From Chondrilla cf. caribensis (Eukaryota; Porifera; Demospongiae; Chondrillida; Chondrillidae), in the NCBI GenBank assembly GCA_964020155.1, contig OZ026547.1, positions 227,501-291,500 on the forward strand: DNA of 64,000 bases, in the 5' to 3' direction. This document shows positions 1 through 9,475 of this stretch, one piece after another. A program made the position numbers and the translations under genes. How positions within the stretch are numbered: position 1 is the first letter of the stretch; each line of letters begins with the position of its first letter. Below the pieces are notes generated by a model. It searched no databases. It was given only the letters and a program-made list of their open reading frames with translations, and had not been told where the DNA came from.

Positions 1-775
1 CAATGTCTACAACTGTGTAACACTCAGACAATGTCTACAACTGTGTAACACTCAGACAATGTCTACAACTGTGTAACAGTCAGACAATGTCTACAACTGT
101 GTAACACTCAGACAATGTCTACAACTGTGTAAGACTCAGACAATGTCTACAACTGTGTAACACTCAGACAATGTCTACAACTGTGTAAGACTCAGACAAT
201 GTCTACAACTGTGTAACACTCAGACAATGTCTACAACTGTGTAACACTCAGACAATGTCTACAACTGTGTAACACTCAGACAATGTCTACAACTGTGTAA
301 CACTCAGACAATGTCTACAACTGTGTAACACTCAGACAATGTCTACAACTGTGTAACACTCAGACAATGTCTACAACTGTGTAACACTCAGACAATGTCT
401 ACAACTGTGTAACAGACAATGTCTACAACTGTGTAAGACTCAGACAATGTCTACAACTGTGTAACAGACAATGTCTACAACTGTGTAAGACTCAGACAAT
501 GTCTACAACTGTGTAACAGACAATGTCTACAACTGTGTAACAGACAATGTCTACAACTGTGTAAGACTCAGACAATGTCTACAACTGTGTAACAGACAAT
601 GTCTACAACTGTGTAAGACTCAGACAATGTCTACAACTGTGTAACAGACAATGTCTACAACTGTGTAACACTCAGACAATGTCTACAACTGTGTAACAGA
701 CAATGTCTACAACTGTGTAAGACTCAGACAATGTCTACAACTGTGTAACAGACAATGTCTACAACTGTGTAAGAC
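1..775. repeat. 28/22-bp minisatellite
   Basis: A tandem array of the unit containing CAATGTCTACAACTGTGTAA. Up to about position 410 the period is 28 bp, with an ACACTCAG or GACTCAG spacer. After that, 28-bp and 22-bp units (short spacer CAG) largely alternate and form an approximately 50-bp dimer. It starts at the window edge, so the left end is not seen. Confidence 0.95.
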
Positions 776-1147
776 TCTAAATGATTTGACCAAAGAGGAA
801 AAGTATTGCTATTATCATGTATAATAAATGCCTGGGAATGTTGGTGCAGCTGCGCACCTTAATCACACGGGTCATGGGACAGGTAAATCATGCATAAATC
901 ATGTGCTTTACACACTTTGAGCACATGCACAGGTACCTAAAGTAGGTTGACATAGGTCACATGGTATTGTTTACAAGCTCTAATTCAGTGAAGGTGCTGT
1001 CCAAGACGCAGTGCCTGTCAACCAAGATGTAATCTTCACTGAAGACTGGATACAGTTCGGTTTACTTAATAGAGGTTTATAGAGTTGTGGAAGTAACGAA
1101 GATCACTCAATAGGACTTTATTCATTGTCAGTTGTGGACTTACAAGA
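776..1147. other. No gene seen
   Basis: Unique-looking AT-rich sequence between the minisatellite and the CpG-rich exon candidate. I see no reading frame or repeat I can support. Confidence 0.5.
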
Positions 1148-1444
1148 TCAGGCTCTGTGTGAGTTGAGGGGATTTTCGTACCAGTCACGTCCAGCGACTG
1201 GACGGTTCACTATCACTCTGCCTTTCCTGACGAGAATTAGGTCCAAAAACAACCGATAACCGAAGTGCCCTCCTACGAACGTACTGATCGAGGTTCGAAG
1301 CGCTACGTCATAATCCGCCCATACGCCGGCGAAGGCTAGGAAGATGCGCCTCTCCACGAGCTGTCCAGCCTCTACCAATAGACGTGAACTCGGACAACAG
1401 ATACAGACGTCTATGTACCCACGTGTTACGTAGCCGAGATACAT
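1148..1444 (-). CDS. Possible 5' exon of a host gene (98 codons)
   Basis: An ATG-initiated open frame on the minus strand (MYLGYVTRGYIDVC...) running to a TGA at its low end. It is richer in GC and CpG than its surroundings, which is why I think it may be a real 5' exon. It contains hydrophobic stretches (IFLAFAGVW; FLDLILV) but no domain I recognise. It may splice before the stop, for example at the GTACGA within its last 20 codons; I cannot confirm this. The Tc1/mariner element at 1484 lies 38 bp upstream of this ATG and would separate it from its original promoter, whose sequence would continue at 4142 and beyond. It could also be a chance open frame in a CpG-rich promoter. Confidence 0.3.
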   Translation of the reverse strand: MYLGYVTRGYIDVCICCPSSRLLVEAGQLVERRIFLAFAGVWADYDVALRTSISTFVGGHFGYRLFLDLILVRKGRVIVNRPVAGRDWYENPLNSHRA

Positions 1445-1483
1445 CCGGCCTCCATTTTATTACGGCACGACTACCCAAGTTTA

Positions 1484-1510
1484 CTGCACTTTTCATGCGC
1501 GTTCGAATTT
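1484..1510 (+). repeat. Left terminal inverted repeat of Tc1/mariner element
   Basis: A 27-bp sequence starting CTGCACTTTTCATGCGCG, identical as reverse complement to 4113-4139 and preceded by TA. Confidence 0.95.
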
Positions 1511-1590
1511 CGCGTATATCAGTATACGTTGCGCGTATAAGATTATGCGTGAGGCGGGAAAGGGGAAAGAAAGTAGACGGACGTTTGATC

Positions 1591-2526
1591 ATGGAAACAT
1601 CACAATGGAAAGCTATGTTCAGTTGTTCTCCAAGCAAAGTGTATTCTGAGACCTGTGTAATGGTGGGAGACAAAAAATTCGATGGACTATCAGATCTTAG
1701 CACTGGAACAAATACAACTAGCAGTGGTTATGATTTCAAGACTTTTTCGACTCTATCATCCTCCTCCCCGGATTCGTATCTTGCCGAAGGTCCTATAGTG
1801 GTTTGTTCAGATGACGTTCAATATTCCGTGAAAGTTATTCCGAATGCATCAAGAAAATCGGAGTTCACGATTGAAAGATTGCGGGATTGTGAGGAAAAAT
1901 TTTCTGATGTGAGTATTTTGAAGGCTAAATTACAGGAGGTTTTTCTAAAGGACACTCAAGAGATAGATGTTGGATACATTGAGCCTGGACATGGTGCAAG
2001 AGGAAAACTTCGATGGTTATCAAACACGGCAGATCTAGAAGATATGTACACTTTGTTTTCTTCCAGGAACAAGAAAGAAATACTGCTCTGGTGTTGTCCC
2101 AGAAAGAAAGAAATGCCAATTCAAAAGCCGAAGCCTCCAGCAACAGGCAATTCCACAGCACCCACCCAGCATCAACAGCACGTATCTAAGCTAGAAAATG
2201 TTGATAATATCTTCCAACAACTACGTGAGAAGCATGACAACTTTTCCGATGAACAAATTCGTACCTGGGCCCATATGATTTCAATGCACAGACATGACTC
2301 GTATGAACTACCACCAGATAAACCATTTTTCAGAAAGAGGACTGTGCCAAAAGTGCCTTCTGGAGATGATGGCACTGGTGTTTCTCCTGGTAAGAAGCTG
2401 TCAATGAGGAGTGAATGTATTGACCAACTTCATAAATGGCATGATTTATATGAAAAGAGGGCCATCAGCAAAGAACAGTATGAAGAATTTCAGAGGTCAA
2501 TTCTGGGGGATATGAAGAAGATTTAG
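1591..2526 (+). CDS. Passenger protein of the transposon, 311 residues, unknown function
   Basis: I chose the ATG at 1591 because the frame upstream opens only from a GTG outside the transposon. The product is 311 residues and soluble-looking. Residues 1-65 are Ser/Thr-rich and probably disordered. Residues 70-170 look like a compact alpha/beta module (IVVCSDDVQYSVKVI; ILKAKLQEVF; GKLRWLSNTADLEDMY; KKEILLWC) reminiscent of a ubiquitin-like or PB1 beta-grasp, but I cannot assign it. Residues 170-200 are a Pro/Gln linker. Residues 204-248 are helical and contain WAHMISMHRHDSY and a PPDKPFF motif. Residues 275-308 (IDQLHKWHDLYEKRAISKEQ) resemble a SHOCT-type C-terminal helical hairpin. There are no catalytic residues I recognise. 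The gene converges on the transposase and lies wholly inside the terminal repeats, so it moves with them. It could be a captured host gene or a transposition accessory protein. Confidence 0.8.
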   Translation: METSQWKAMFSCSPSKVYSETCVMVGDKKFDGLSDLSTGTNTTSSGYDFKTFSTLSSSSPDSYLAEGPIVVCSDDVQYSVKVIPNASRKSEFTIERLRDCEEKFSDVSILKAKLQEVFLKDTQEIDVGYIEPGHGARGKLRWLSNTADLEDMYTLFSSRNKKEILLWCCPRKKEMPIQKPKPPATGNSTAPTQHQQHVSKLENVDNIFQQLREKHDNFSDEQIRTWAHMISMHRHDSYELPPDKPFFRKRTVPKVPSGDDGTGVSPGKKLSMRSECIDQLHKWHDLYEKRAISKEQYEEFQRSILGDMKKI

Positions 2527-3028
2527 TCTGATGCAGACTATGGTTACTAGCTGGTTGCAGTAGGTGTATTAACCAAGCTTAGTTTGTGTTGTGTTTGACA
2601 ATGTAACCCAACATTACAAGGTATAAAGTCATTATGTGGATTTATTCAATTTGATATTTTTGATTTAATGTAACTAATATCATGATTGACATATTTTATG
2701 TAGTATACCCAGTTGTATACCCATGATTGTTAACATCACATTCCATTTTATTGATTTTAATTTCAGTTGTTTTTATTTTTATTCTATTTATATAGTATTA
2801 CTTAATATCATCATGAATGGATATTATGTACATATAGTTTGGAGTCAAACGACATTACACTATAATGTATACAGTCAGAATAATATGATACAGCATATAT
2901 AATATAATATATATATTATATATATATGTAGTCTATAACAATACAATATAGAGCAGCATGATGATGAGTGTATATAAACCAACATTTCTGAAGTCTGAAG
3001 AGTGCATTGCATTGATATAACAGTGCAA
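2527..3028. other. AT-rich shared 3' region inside the transposon
   Basis: No gene. This is the convergent intergenic space between passenger gene and transposase. It is very AT-rich and includes an alternating TA tract around 2895-2925 that can fold on itself. Confidence 0.6.
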
Positions 3029-4009
3029 TCAATATCCTGCTGTTGTCAACCAGCCATTGCACATTGCTGGTGTTATGGTTGCAAATGCATCCTTGATAAC
3101 CAGACTTGGATCTGGAATCGATGTGATGACATCTTCATGTTGTTTCAGATAATTCTTCACATATGAAAAAGCTATCTCAATAGGATTCATGTCTGGTGAA
3201 TAAGGTGGCAGAAAGAGGTCAGGAATACCAACACTATGTAGATACTCTTGAACTTCAGAAACATGATGTACTGCTAAATTGTCCATGATCAGAACACTAT
3301 TATTATTGTAACCATCAAATGGTAACATGTTTGGGATCAGAGTTGCTCTGATAAAATCTAAGAAGTTATCTGTTTTAATAGACTCTTTATAGCACTCGAT
3401 AGCTGTCACTCCATCATCAGAAATAGCAGCAATAACATTTATCCTCTTTCCTCGCACCATGATAGCTGTATCAGTTGCTCTCTCGCCTTTTACAGCATAT
3501 CCCATCTTCCTCAGAGCATCTCGTCGATCACATCCCGTTTCATCCAAAAAAACAAGCTGATTTCTTCTGAAATCTCCTATTCGTACTCTATATTGTGCCC
3601 TAAGGTCCGCAGAACGTTGTTTTGCTGCCAACTGTACATGTTTTCTAGTTATACCATGGCGTTTCAAAAGACGACAAATGGAAGGTGGGGATGATCGAAC
3701 GCCTATCAAATTTTCAATCCTTGTACATAATTCACGAAGATAAAGTCTTGGTTCTTCTAAAATAATTGTTAAAATCTGCAACTCTTCCCGGCTGTTGAAC
3801 CTGCTTCGGTGTTTACATTTAGGAGAGGCTTGAACTTCTCCAGTTGACTCAAAGCGTTTCCATACAGAATGTGCAGTAGAAACGGCGACATTCAAATTTC
3901 TCGCGATCTCCTTAAACGTTAATTTCAATCCAATTCGTTGCCAAACAATGCGCCATCTGATATCTGAAGAATATGCTGCTTTTCTTCCTGGTTCGGCCGA
4001 CTTAGACAT
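3029..4009 (-). CDS. Tc1/mariner transposase (DD34E, IS630-Tc1 superfamily)
   Basis: A 326-residue protein starting at ATG 4009 (MSKSAEPGRK); the open frame continues three codons upstream only to a TTG. The N-terminal half has a helix-turn-helix (KLTFKEIARNLNVAVSTAHS), a basic linker and a second winged-helix-like part (PPSICRLLKRHGITRKH), typical paired-like DNA binding. The catalytic domain shows all three acidic residues in family motifs: LVFLDETG, then VLIMDNLAVHH, then PPYSPDMNPIE. I count 34 residues between the second Asp and the Glu, so DD34E. Length and order match a complete transposase that excises and inserts at TA. No frameshift or stop is visible. It lies antisense and convergent to the passenger gene, reading inward from the right terminal repeat. 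Confidence 0.95.
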   Translation of the reverse strand: MSKSAEPGRKAAYSSDIRWRIVWQRIGLKLTFKEIARNLNVAVSTAHSVWKRFESTGEVQASPKCKHRSRFNSREELQILTIILEEPRLYLRELCTRIENLIGVRSSPPSICRLLKRHGITRKHVQLAAKQRSADLRAQYRVRIGDFRRNQLVFLDETGCDRRDALRKMGYAVKGERATDTAIMVRGKRINVIAAISDDGVTAIECYKESIKTDNFLDFIRATLIPNMLPFDGYNNNSVLIMDNLAVHHVSEVQEYLHSVGIPDLFLPPYSPDMNPIEIAFSYVKNYLKQHEDVITSIPDPSLVIKDAFATITPAMCNGWLTTAGY

Positions 4010-4112
4010 GATGCACAACTCAGAAAATCCAACAACGCTTGTACTAGGTCACGATATCGGTAGACGCCGCGTCATTTACAATCATTACGCAACGCAAAAC
4101 CCCATATTACGC

Positions 4113-4139
4113 AAATTCGAACGCGCATGAAAAGTGCAG
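4113..4139 (-). repeat. Right terminal inverted repeat of Tc1/mariner element
   Basis: Exact reverse complement of 1484-1510, followed by the TA duplication at 4140-4141. Confidence 0.95.
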
Positions 4140-4294
4140 TACCTCGTCTCAGCCAACGACAGAGGGTCGATTTATCACTACATCGCGCCAAATTTTGCCT
4201 AGACCGCGGAAAACCTTTAGCCTTGTCTGTGATCTTTGACGAGAACAGATCAAATCATCTGTGTGCACTCGCGCGCTTTGTGCGCGTGTTTATA

Positions 4295-4302
4295 TGACGT
4301 CA
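4295..4302. promoter_or_regulatory. CRE-like palindrome TGACGTCA
   Basis: A perfect cAMP-response-element octamer in a CpG-containing stretch (4142-4310) to the right of the transposon. If the minus-strand exon at 1148-1444 is real, this would be part of its displaced promoter. A single octamer is weak evidence. Confidence 0.35.
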
Positions 4303-4463
4303 CGCGTATGAACAGTTGTTAGCATGTGATCGTCACACGTCATCGTGGGGAATGTAAATTGATTGGTTGGTGAAACCATCCGTATGGCAATAGGGTTGGT
4401 ACGGGTCAAGATACCAGTGTCGTACACACACAAATGACTCGTTTCCCCCTTTCTCCACTGCAG

Positions 4464-4921
4464 TACTGATAGGTGGAGCGTATATGAGTCACAAGAGATT
4501 GCCGGTACAGGAGACCAAGCACCAATGTCCCTGCACCAAGGAGCTAGTGGTGGACCCACTGCGCACCTTTAGAGTACACGGCAGCTCAGAGGTAGTCTAC
4601 CCTCATGAGTTGAAGGGGATAAAGGAGCACGCACAGGTCCAAGAGCAACAGCAGGTCTCCAACCCACAGGGACAAGAACAGGTCTCCAACCCACAGGGAC
4701 AAGAACAGGTCTTGAAGCCAGAGGGACAAGGAGTGGTTTTCACCCATGAGGATAAACAGGAAGCACCCTCGACCCCTAAACAAGCCGACAGCAGCTTCTT
4801 GTTCACACCTCACCCCTTGTTTGAGGACTACCAGCTGCACGATGACGTTAGTTCTGACGTGAAGTCCTTTGGAATGTGCATGTTCTGTCCCAACCTATCG
4901 GATGACCATGTCTCACCATGA
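4464..4921 (+). CDS. T family copy 1: terminal exon of a repetitive acidic protein
   Basis: An open exon after a pyrimidine-rich acceptor (TTTCTCCACTGCAG, ending 4463), running to TGA 4919-4921. The first ATG in the exon is at 4484. It encodes RLPVQETKHQ, then the family block EVVYPHELKGIKEH, then three tandem 27-bp units (4652-4732) giving a QVSNPQGQE repeat, then a conserved tail ending LFEDYQLHDDVSSDVKSFGM. No known domain is recognised; it is Gln/Glu-rich and likely disordered. The RLPVQET motif resembles the LPIQET motif in the C-terminal exon of the CC family, so the two families may be distantly related (inference). Its upstream exons are not identified. It is paralogous to 40771-41150 and partly to 6360-6842. 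Confidence 0.6.
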
Positions 4922-4944
4922 GTGAAGAGCCAGCCACAACTACA

Positions 4945-5100
4945 CAATCGCTACACACATAATATCACAACTCCTAACTACGCACACAACATCCTCACAC
5001 AATATCACAACGCCCAACTACACACACAACATCCACTCACAATATCACAACGCCCAACTACGCACACAATATCACAACTCCAAACTACCACACTAGTAAA
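4945..5100. repeat. Short array of AATATCACAACTCC units after T copy 1
   Basis: About six irregular units of AATATCACAACTCCTAACTA type, just downstream of the stop codon of T copy 1. The same element is expanded to about 1.4 kb behind T copy 3 (41170-42600). Confidence 0.85.
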
Positions 5101-5131
5101 TGTTTAATACAAACACATTTTATTGAAGCAC

Positions 5132-5137
5132 AATAAA
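5132..5137 (+). terminator. Poly(A) signal AATAAA for T copy 1
   Basis: AATAAA about 210 bp after the stop codon. The paralogous copy at about 42640 has lost it (ACAAGC instead of ATAAAG in the same context). Confidence 0.5.
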
Positions 5138-6106
5138 GCATGAACTGTACAAAGATTACTTCCATTATTTGTATCAAAAAACTTTTATTGATATTGGATT
5201 TATTATTTCTAGTATTTTTGAATTGTCCCCCTTATTATTTTGCTGTTGTTATGTTTCCCAATATTCGCATGATAAGGTGTGAACTAACGCAAAGTTCATT
5301 TTACTTGATGTTTTTTATTTTATTGGAATGTTTCAAAAGCATTCCGATCATTGCAATGTGATATTTGAACTTATTATTTTTTGGATTACGAAATATCAAT
5401 GCTTTCCATCACGTGGATGTACATGTACTCTTCAGTGTCGATATCAAGTACAGTGAATTGTCGTTAATCTGCTACTGTTTATCTGCTAAACCTTTCAATC
5501 TGCCACAATTCGCTATGTACTGTCACAGGAATAAAGGCTAGGCCACACCCATGTCAAAATAATGCGTATGTAAACAATGAATTGACCTCAATGAGTGATG
5601 AACAGTAAAGGCAAATGAGGCATGTTGACCTCCATTTTATTCATTAATTATTTTTGTATTCATTCATTTGTTTCATTCATTTGTTGTTGTTATACGAACA
5701 CATGAGCAGGTAAAGGTCAACACGTGATAGTTGGATGCCAATCACATGGTTATCATGCAAGAGACACATGCTTGTAGACCAGTATTCCCACTAAACCACG
5801 CTTCATAGCTATGTAGGCTCTGTATAGCCTGTGTATAGGGTAATAAGTTGATAAAAACAGTTAATAAAAGTAGATTTTAACTAATACTTTAATATTTTTT
5901 AGGTTTATATTAAAATAAAGACATAAATTAAGACTTAGTTGATATAATTCTGTACTTCTTGTCAATCTTGAGAGAATCTTGTCAGCAAACAAAGGTGAGT
6001 ATCTTTCAGATATTTAGTTATTATAGTAAATATCACGTGGAATGGTATTATTGAGGTCTTAGGAAAGAGGACACACCTTGTCAAATCCTCTCACCCTTTC
6101 CTCTAA
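5138..6106. other. No gene seen
   Basis: AT-rich sequence with short open frames only. A stretch near 5990 (AACAAAGGTGAGTATC) resembles a splice donor and could belong to an untranslated 5' exon of T copy 2; this is a guess. Confidence 0.4.
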
Positions 6107-6345
6107 TGTAACACAGCACACATGTCCACTACCGTAATACAGTACAAGGTGTCCTCTAATGTAACACAGCATAAAATGTCCCCCAATGTATGTAACACAG
6201 CACAAAATGTCCCCCAATGTATGTAACACACCATAAAATGTCCCCCAATGTATGTAACACAGCACAAAATGTCCCCCAATGTATGTAACACAGCACAAAA
6301 TGTCCCCCAATGTATGTAACACAGCACAAAATGTCCCCCCATGTA
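6107..6345. repeat. 30-bp minisatellite upstream of T copy 2
   Basis: About seven tandem units of AAATGTCCCCCAATGTATGT plus AACACAGCAC, with degenerate units at the left. It ends just before the acceptor-like CTGCAG at 6347-6352. Confidence 0.9.
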
Positions 6346-6359
6346 ACTGCAGGTGAAGT

Positions 6360-6842
6360 ATGAGTGAACGGAGAAAGCTACCAATACAGGAGAGCACCCC
6401 GCGATGTGCTGATAGGGAGGAGCTAGTGATGGCACCACTGCGAAGCTACAGACATGAAGACAACTGTGAGGTCGTCTACACCCATGTGTTCAAGGCCATA
6501 AAGGAACGCATACAGATACAAGGAGAAACACAGTTCTTCGGACCCGAGGAAGAAGAACAGTTCTCTACAAAGAAGACCAAGAAGGGGTCTTCATACCAAA
6601 AGAACAAGAAATATAATGTCTGTCCACAAAAGCACAAAAACGTGCCTGTACATCAAAAGACCAAAAATGTGCCTGTACATCAGAGGACCAAAAATGTGCC
6701 TCTACACCAGAGAAATAAAAACATGGCTCACTTTCAGAGAACCCACACAAACTTCAAATACAAGCACTCGGGACGTTGCAGTGCATGCTACACGTCATGG
6801 TCTGTGACCATTAAACAAGCAAAAAGATGCATTCTTGTGTGA
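6360..6842 (+). CDS. T family copy 2, diverged
   Basis: An open frame from ATG 6360 to TGA 6842 (160 residues). An in-frame TGA lies at 6354-6356, so either this ATG is the start or splicing enters just before it. The N-terminal part matches T copy 1: KLPIQESTPRCADREELVMA and EVVYTHVFKAIKER. The second half differs. It is Lys-rich, with a degenerate nine-residue repeat (KNVPVHQ and variants), and ends in a short Cys-containing tail. No domain is recognised. The clash between copy 1's PQGQEQ repeat and this VPVHQ repeat shows that the repetitive segment turns over fast. It may be a pseudogene. Confidence 0.5.
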   Translation: MSERRKLPIQESTPRCADREELVMAPLRSYRHEDNCEVVYTHVFKAIKERIQIQGETQFFGPEEEEQFSTKKTKKGSSYQKNKKYNVCPQKHKNVPVHQKTKNVPVHQRTKNVPLHQRNKNMAHFQRTHTNFKYKHSGRCSACYTSWSVTIKQAKRCILV

Positions 6843-7835
6843 AGTTTTGCTCCAAACGTACACGTCCCCTCCTGACCTCCTCCTCATCATAACATGATGT
6901 GTACCATCAAACCGACCACATTCCATCATGAGTGTCAGTCAAAGAAACCAATTTTATACAAAATTATGAAAACAAAAAAACAACAACATTGTTAACACTG
7001 TATTCTATGAGAATTCATTTTAATATCTCGACTGTACTTATTTTTATCAGGACCCAGTATGTAAATATTAACCCATGAACAGCTGTGAGTGATGTCGGAA
7101 GTGTCTGCATGTTGTGCAGTACATGCATACATCAATACATCCTGATAGCTAGTATGTAGGGCCATACAGAGCAGATAGTACACCATAGTACTATGTTGTT
7201 TTACTTACACACGATGTACAGCTGGAGTTGTATTACCAACATATAGCACTGATTCACAGATGCTCGTCTACAACACACTGAACTACAGTACAACACTTTA
7301 CAGTACATGCACACACTCACCATGACTGGGTATGGGTGATATTACGTCCGCAGCTGTACATGTCCAGACAGAGGAGATGGTTGTTGTCAATCGTGTGTAC
7401 ACATTTGGACTATGTCAGTGATGACTCTTGGGAGTATGTGTACGAGTATGTGTACAGTGGGGCTACGTCGTGTCTAAATAGGAATAGAACGTTATTTTGG
7501 GATGAAATAAACGTGATTTTCTCGTGTGTGGTGTGTGATAATGAGGGGTGGTGCACGCCTATTGTGAAAACAACTCAGCAACGTTTAATTTCTCAATGAT
7601 ATCATTAGAGGGTCTATGATAGGGGGCAATATGGGGCAATTTCGGTCACCGGTGGATAAAAAAGTGTTGTCTACTTCGAAGTTCTACGCTTTGAGGACAA
7701 TAGTCATTGCGTTGTTCCACTGGTGATGGTAACCGTTAGCTAGAAACACGTCTGACCAAAGATCCTCCAACACGGTTTGAGCATAGGTCTATGGTTCGAG
7801 TATCTATGGTCAGACGGTCGAAGTAAGTCACTTAC
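6843..7835. other. Flank with possible short minus-strand exons
   Basis: No long coding region. On the minus strand around 7318-7345 a 33-bp segment (CGRNITHTQS in one frame) sits between an AG and GTGAGTG. The same segment occurs at 8930-8962 as CGRNITCTQS. A second short segment (HNMQTLPTSLT) precedes the M family exons near 8695-8730. These may be short exons of M-type genes, but I cannot join them with confidence. Confidence 0.3.
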
Positions 7836-7869
7836 GTCCGTTCCCTTGTGCTGCATCTTCGCCAACCAT
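7836..7869 (-). CDS. Candidate first coding exon (MVGEDAAQGNG)
   Basis: On the minus strand an ATG at 7869 is followed by eleven codons and a strong donor (GTAAGT, RC at 7830-7835). The exon would end in phase 1. It lies about 130 bp downstream of a canonical E2F-like site and just beyond the end of M copy 1. The following exons are not identified. Alternative: chance. Confidence 0.3.
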
Positions 7870-8000
7870 TGTAATTATCCCACTTTTCAGTACTACAGTT
7901 CTTTGCCAATAACACGAAGACTTTGTACGAGACTAAACCAATCGTTCCGTTCTTCTAAGCGTAGATCGACTTTCTCTAGTCTAAAAATGGTACTCTCCAC

Positions 8001-8013
8001 TTTCCCGCCAAAA
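8001..8013 (-). promoter_or_regulatory. E2F-like site TTTTGGCGGGAAA
   Basis: A full match to the E2F/DP consensus (TTTSSCGC; TTTCCCGCC on the plus strand), positioned upstream of the candidate minus-strand first exon at 7836-7869. Confidence 0.4.
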
Positions 8014-8103
8014 TTAGCATGATAGTCACGTTCAAATATACCACCAATACACGACAGTATATAACACTACCAAAATGCAAAATTAATCAAAAATCAATTG
8101 TCA

Positions 8104-8517
8104 TTACACGTGCATATGCGTGAAGATACAACTGCTATAGAACTTGTACGCGTTAGGACAAAATGCTAATTCTGGCAGATGACAGCTTCTCCGAGGAGCT
8201 ACATTTCCTGTGGGGTCGTCCCATCTGTTCTGAGCAAACTTGTCCACCATCTTACAGAACTCGATGTAGTTGACGTCCAGACGTCTTCCAACCTCAATGG
8301 CAAACTTCTTGTAGATCATTTCAAACTCCAGTCTGTTCATTAGACCTGCACACAGGTACCCAGAGATGAACAATAAGCCACAGCACATAATGCCTCACAC
8401 TACACACCATACTGGTATATGTACTCACAACTGATGTACTGTCTTCATGAAGAACTCCTTTGTTGATCCAAACTGTTGTGAGAAACTCGGTGACAACCTT
8501 GCATGACGTACACATAG
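8104..8517 (-). CDS. M family copy 1, last two exons
   Basis: The last exon is 8104-8345: acceptor TGTGTGCAG, then LMNRLEFEMIYKKFAIEVGR, then RRLDVNYIEFCKMVDKFAQN and a copy-specific tail to TAA. The preceding exon is 8429-8517 (MCTSCKVVTEFLTTVWINKG), ending at GTGAGTAC. The two exons share a C-x2-V-(D/T)-x-F core with a nearby Trp, best seen in copy 3 (SCEIVDKFAYNSW), so they look like an internal duplication. The phases of the two exons as I read them do not match (0 against 1), so another exon or a different boundary is needed. The helical, Cys-containing character vaguely recalls saposin-like folds, but I do not assign it. Confidence 0.45.
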
Positions 8518-9266
8518 CTGGAAATGAAAAGGTCAAAAGGTACAAAGTACAAGGTACAGGGTGTTGGGAGGCACACAGTAGGTATAGCTCAGCACTAGCA
8601 AGCCATGACCTGTGCACATATACCATATACATAGACATACCCCTTATATTACAGTCAACACCACATGTAAATTCCAACCCACAAAAACCTGTGAGTGATG
8701 TTGGAAGTGTCTGCATGTTGTGCTGTACATGCATGCATCAATACATCCTGATAGCTGTGTAGGGTCATACAGAGCAGGTAGTACACCATAGTACTATGTT
8801 GTTTAACTTACACACGATGTATAGCTGGAGTTGTATTACAAATTATTGTAAATAGCACTGATTCACAGATGCTCGTGCACGACACACTAAACCACAGTAC
8901 AACACTTTACAGAACATGCATACACTCACCATGACTGGGTACAGGTGATATTACGTCCACAGCTGTCCAGACAGAGGAGATGGTTGTTGTATGTGCACAG
9001 TTGGACCACGTCATGTCTAAATAGGAATAGAATGTTATTTTGGGATAAAATAAATGTGATTTTCTCACGTGTGGTGTGTGAAATACACACAGTACATACA
9101 CTGCATACAGTACATACAGTACACAGAGTACTGATGCAATATGTAGTGTGTGCAATTTATGTGACTATGAAATCAAAAGTTACATCTGAGATATGTGTGT
9201 TTGTGTGTCGCACACACAACACTTGATACTATATACTTGATTATCACTATTACAGTATTATATGTA

Positions 9267-9268
<2 letters not shown>

Positions 9269-9333
<65 letters not shown>

Positions 9334-9363
9334 TACACACACACACACACAAACACACAAACA

Positions 9364-9422
<59 letters not shown>

Positions 9423-9475
9423 GCACACACAAACACACAAACACAAACACACACACGCACACCACACACATACAC
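9269..9475. repeat. (CA)n microsatellite
   Basis: A long CA dinucleotide tract with ACAAACACAAACACA interruptions appearing twice, which suggests an internal duplication of the tract. Confidence 0.97.

Larger units (their letters stand above)
1484..4139. mobile_element. Complete Tc1/mariner-like element with passenger gene
   Basis: The two ends are perfect 27-bp inverted repeats beginning CTGCACTTTTCATGCGCG, and similarity continues imperfectly inward (GCGTAATA/GCGTATAT). The element is flanked by TA on both sides (1482-1483 and 4140-4141), the target duplication expected of this superfamily. Inside are a DD34E transposase on the minus strand, starting about 130 bp from the right end, and a second convergent gene on the plus strand, starting about 107 bp from the left end. 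Intact termini and uninterrupted frames suggest recent activity. The 2656-bp length exceeds the usual 1.3-1.6 kb of single-gene Tc1/mariner elements, and the excess is the passenger gene and its 3' region. Confidence 0.93.

Noticed and set aside
1..775. CRISPR-like array
   Set aside because: Repeat and spacer do not alternate: the whole unit is repeated with only small length variants, so it is a minisatellite in a eukaryotic context.
8104..8517. Assignment of the M family to saposin-like proteins
   Set aside because: Only a loose pattern of helices and Cys residues supports it; the number and spacing of Cys do not fit the six-cysteine saposin B module.
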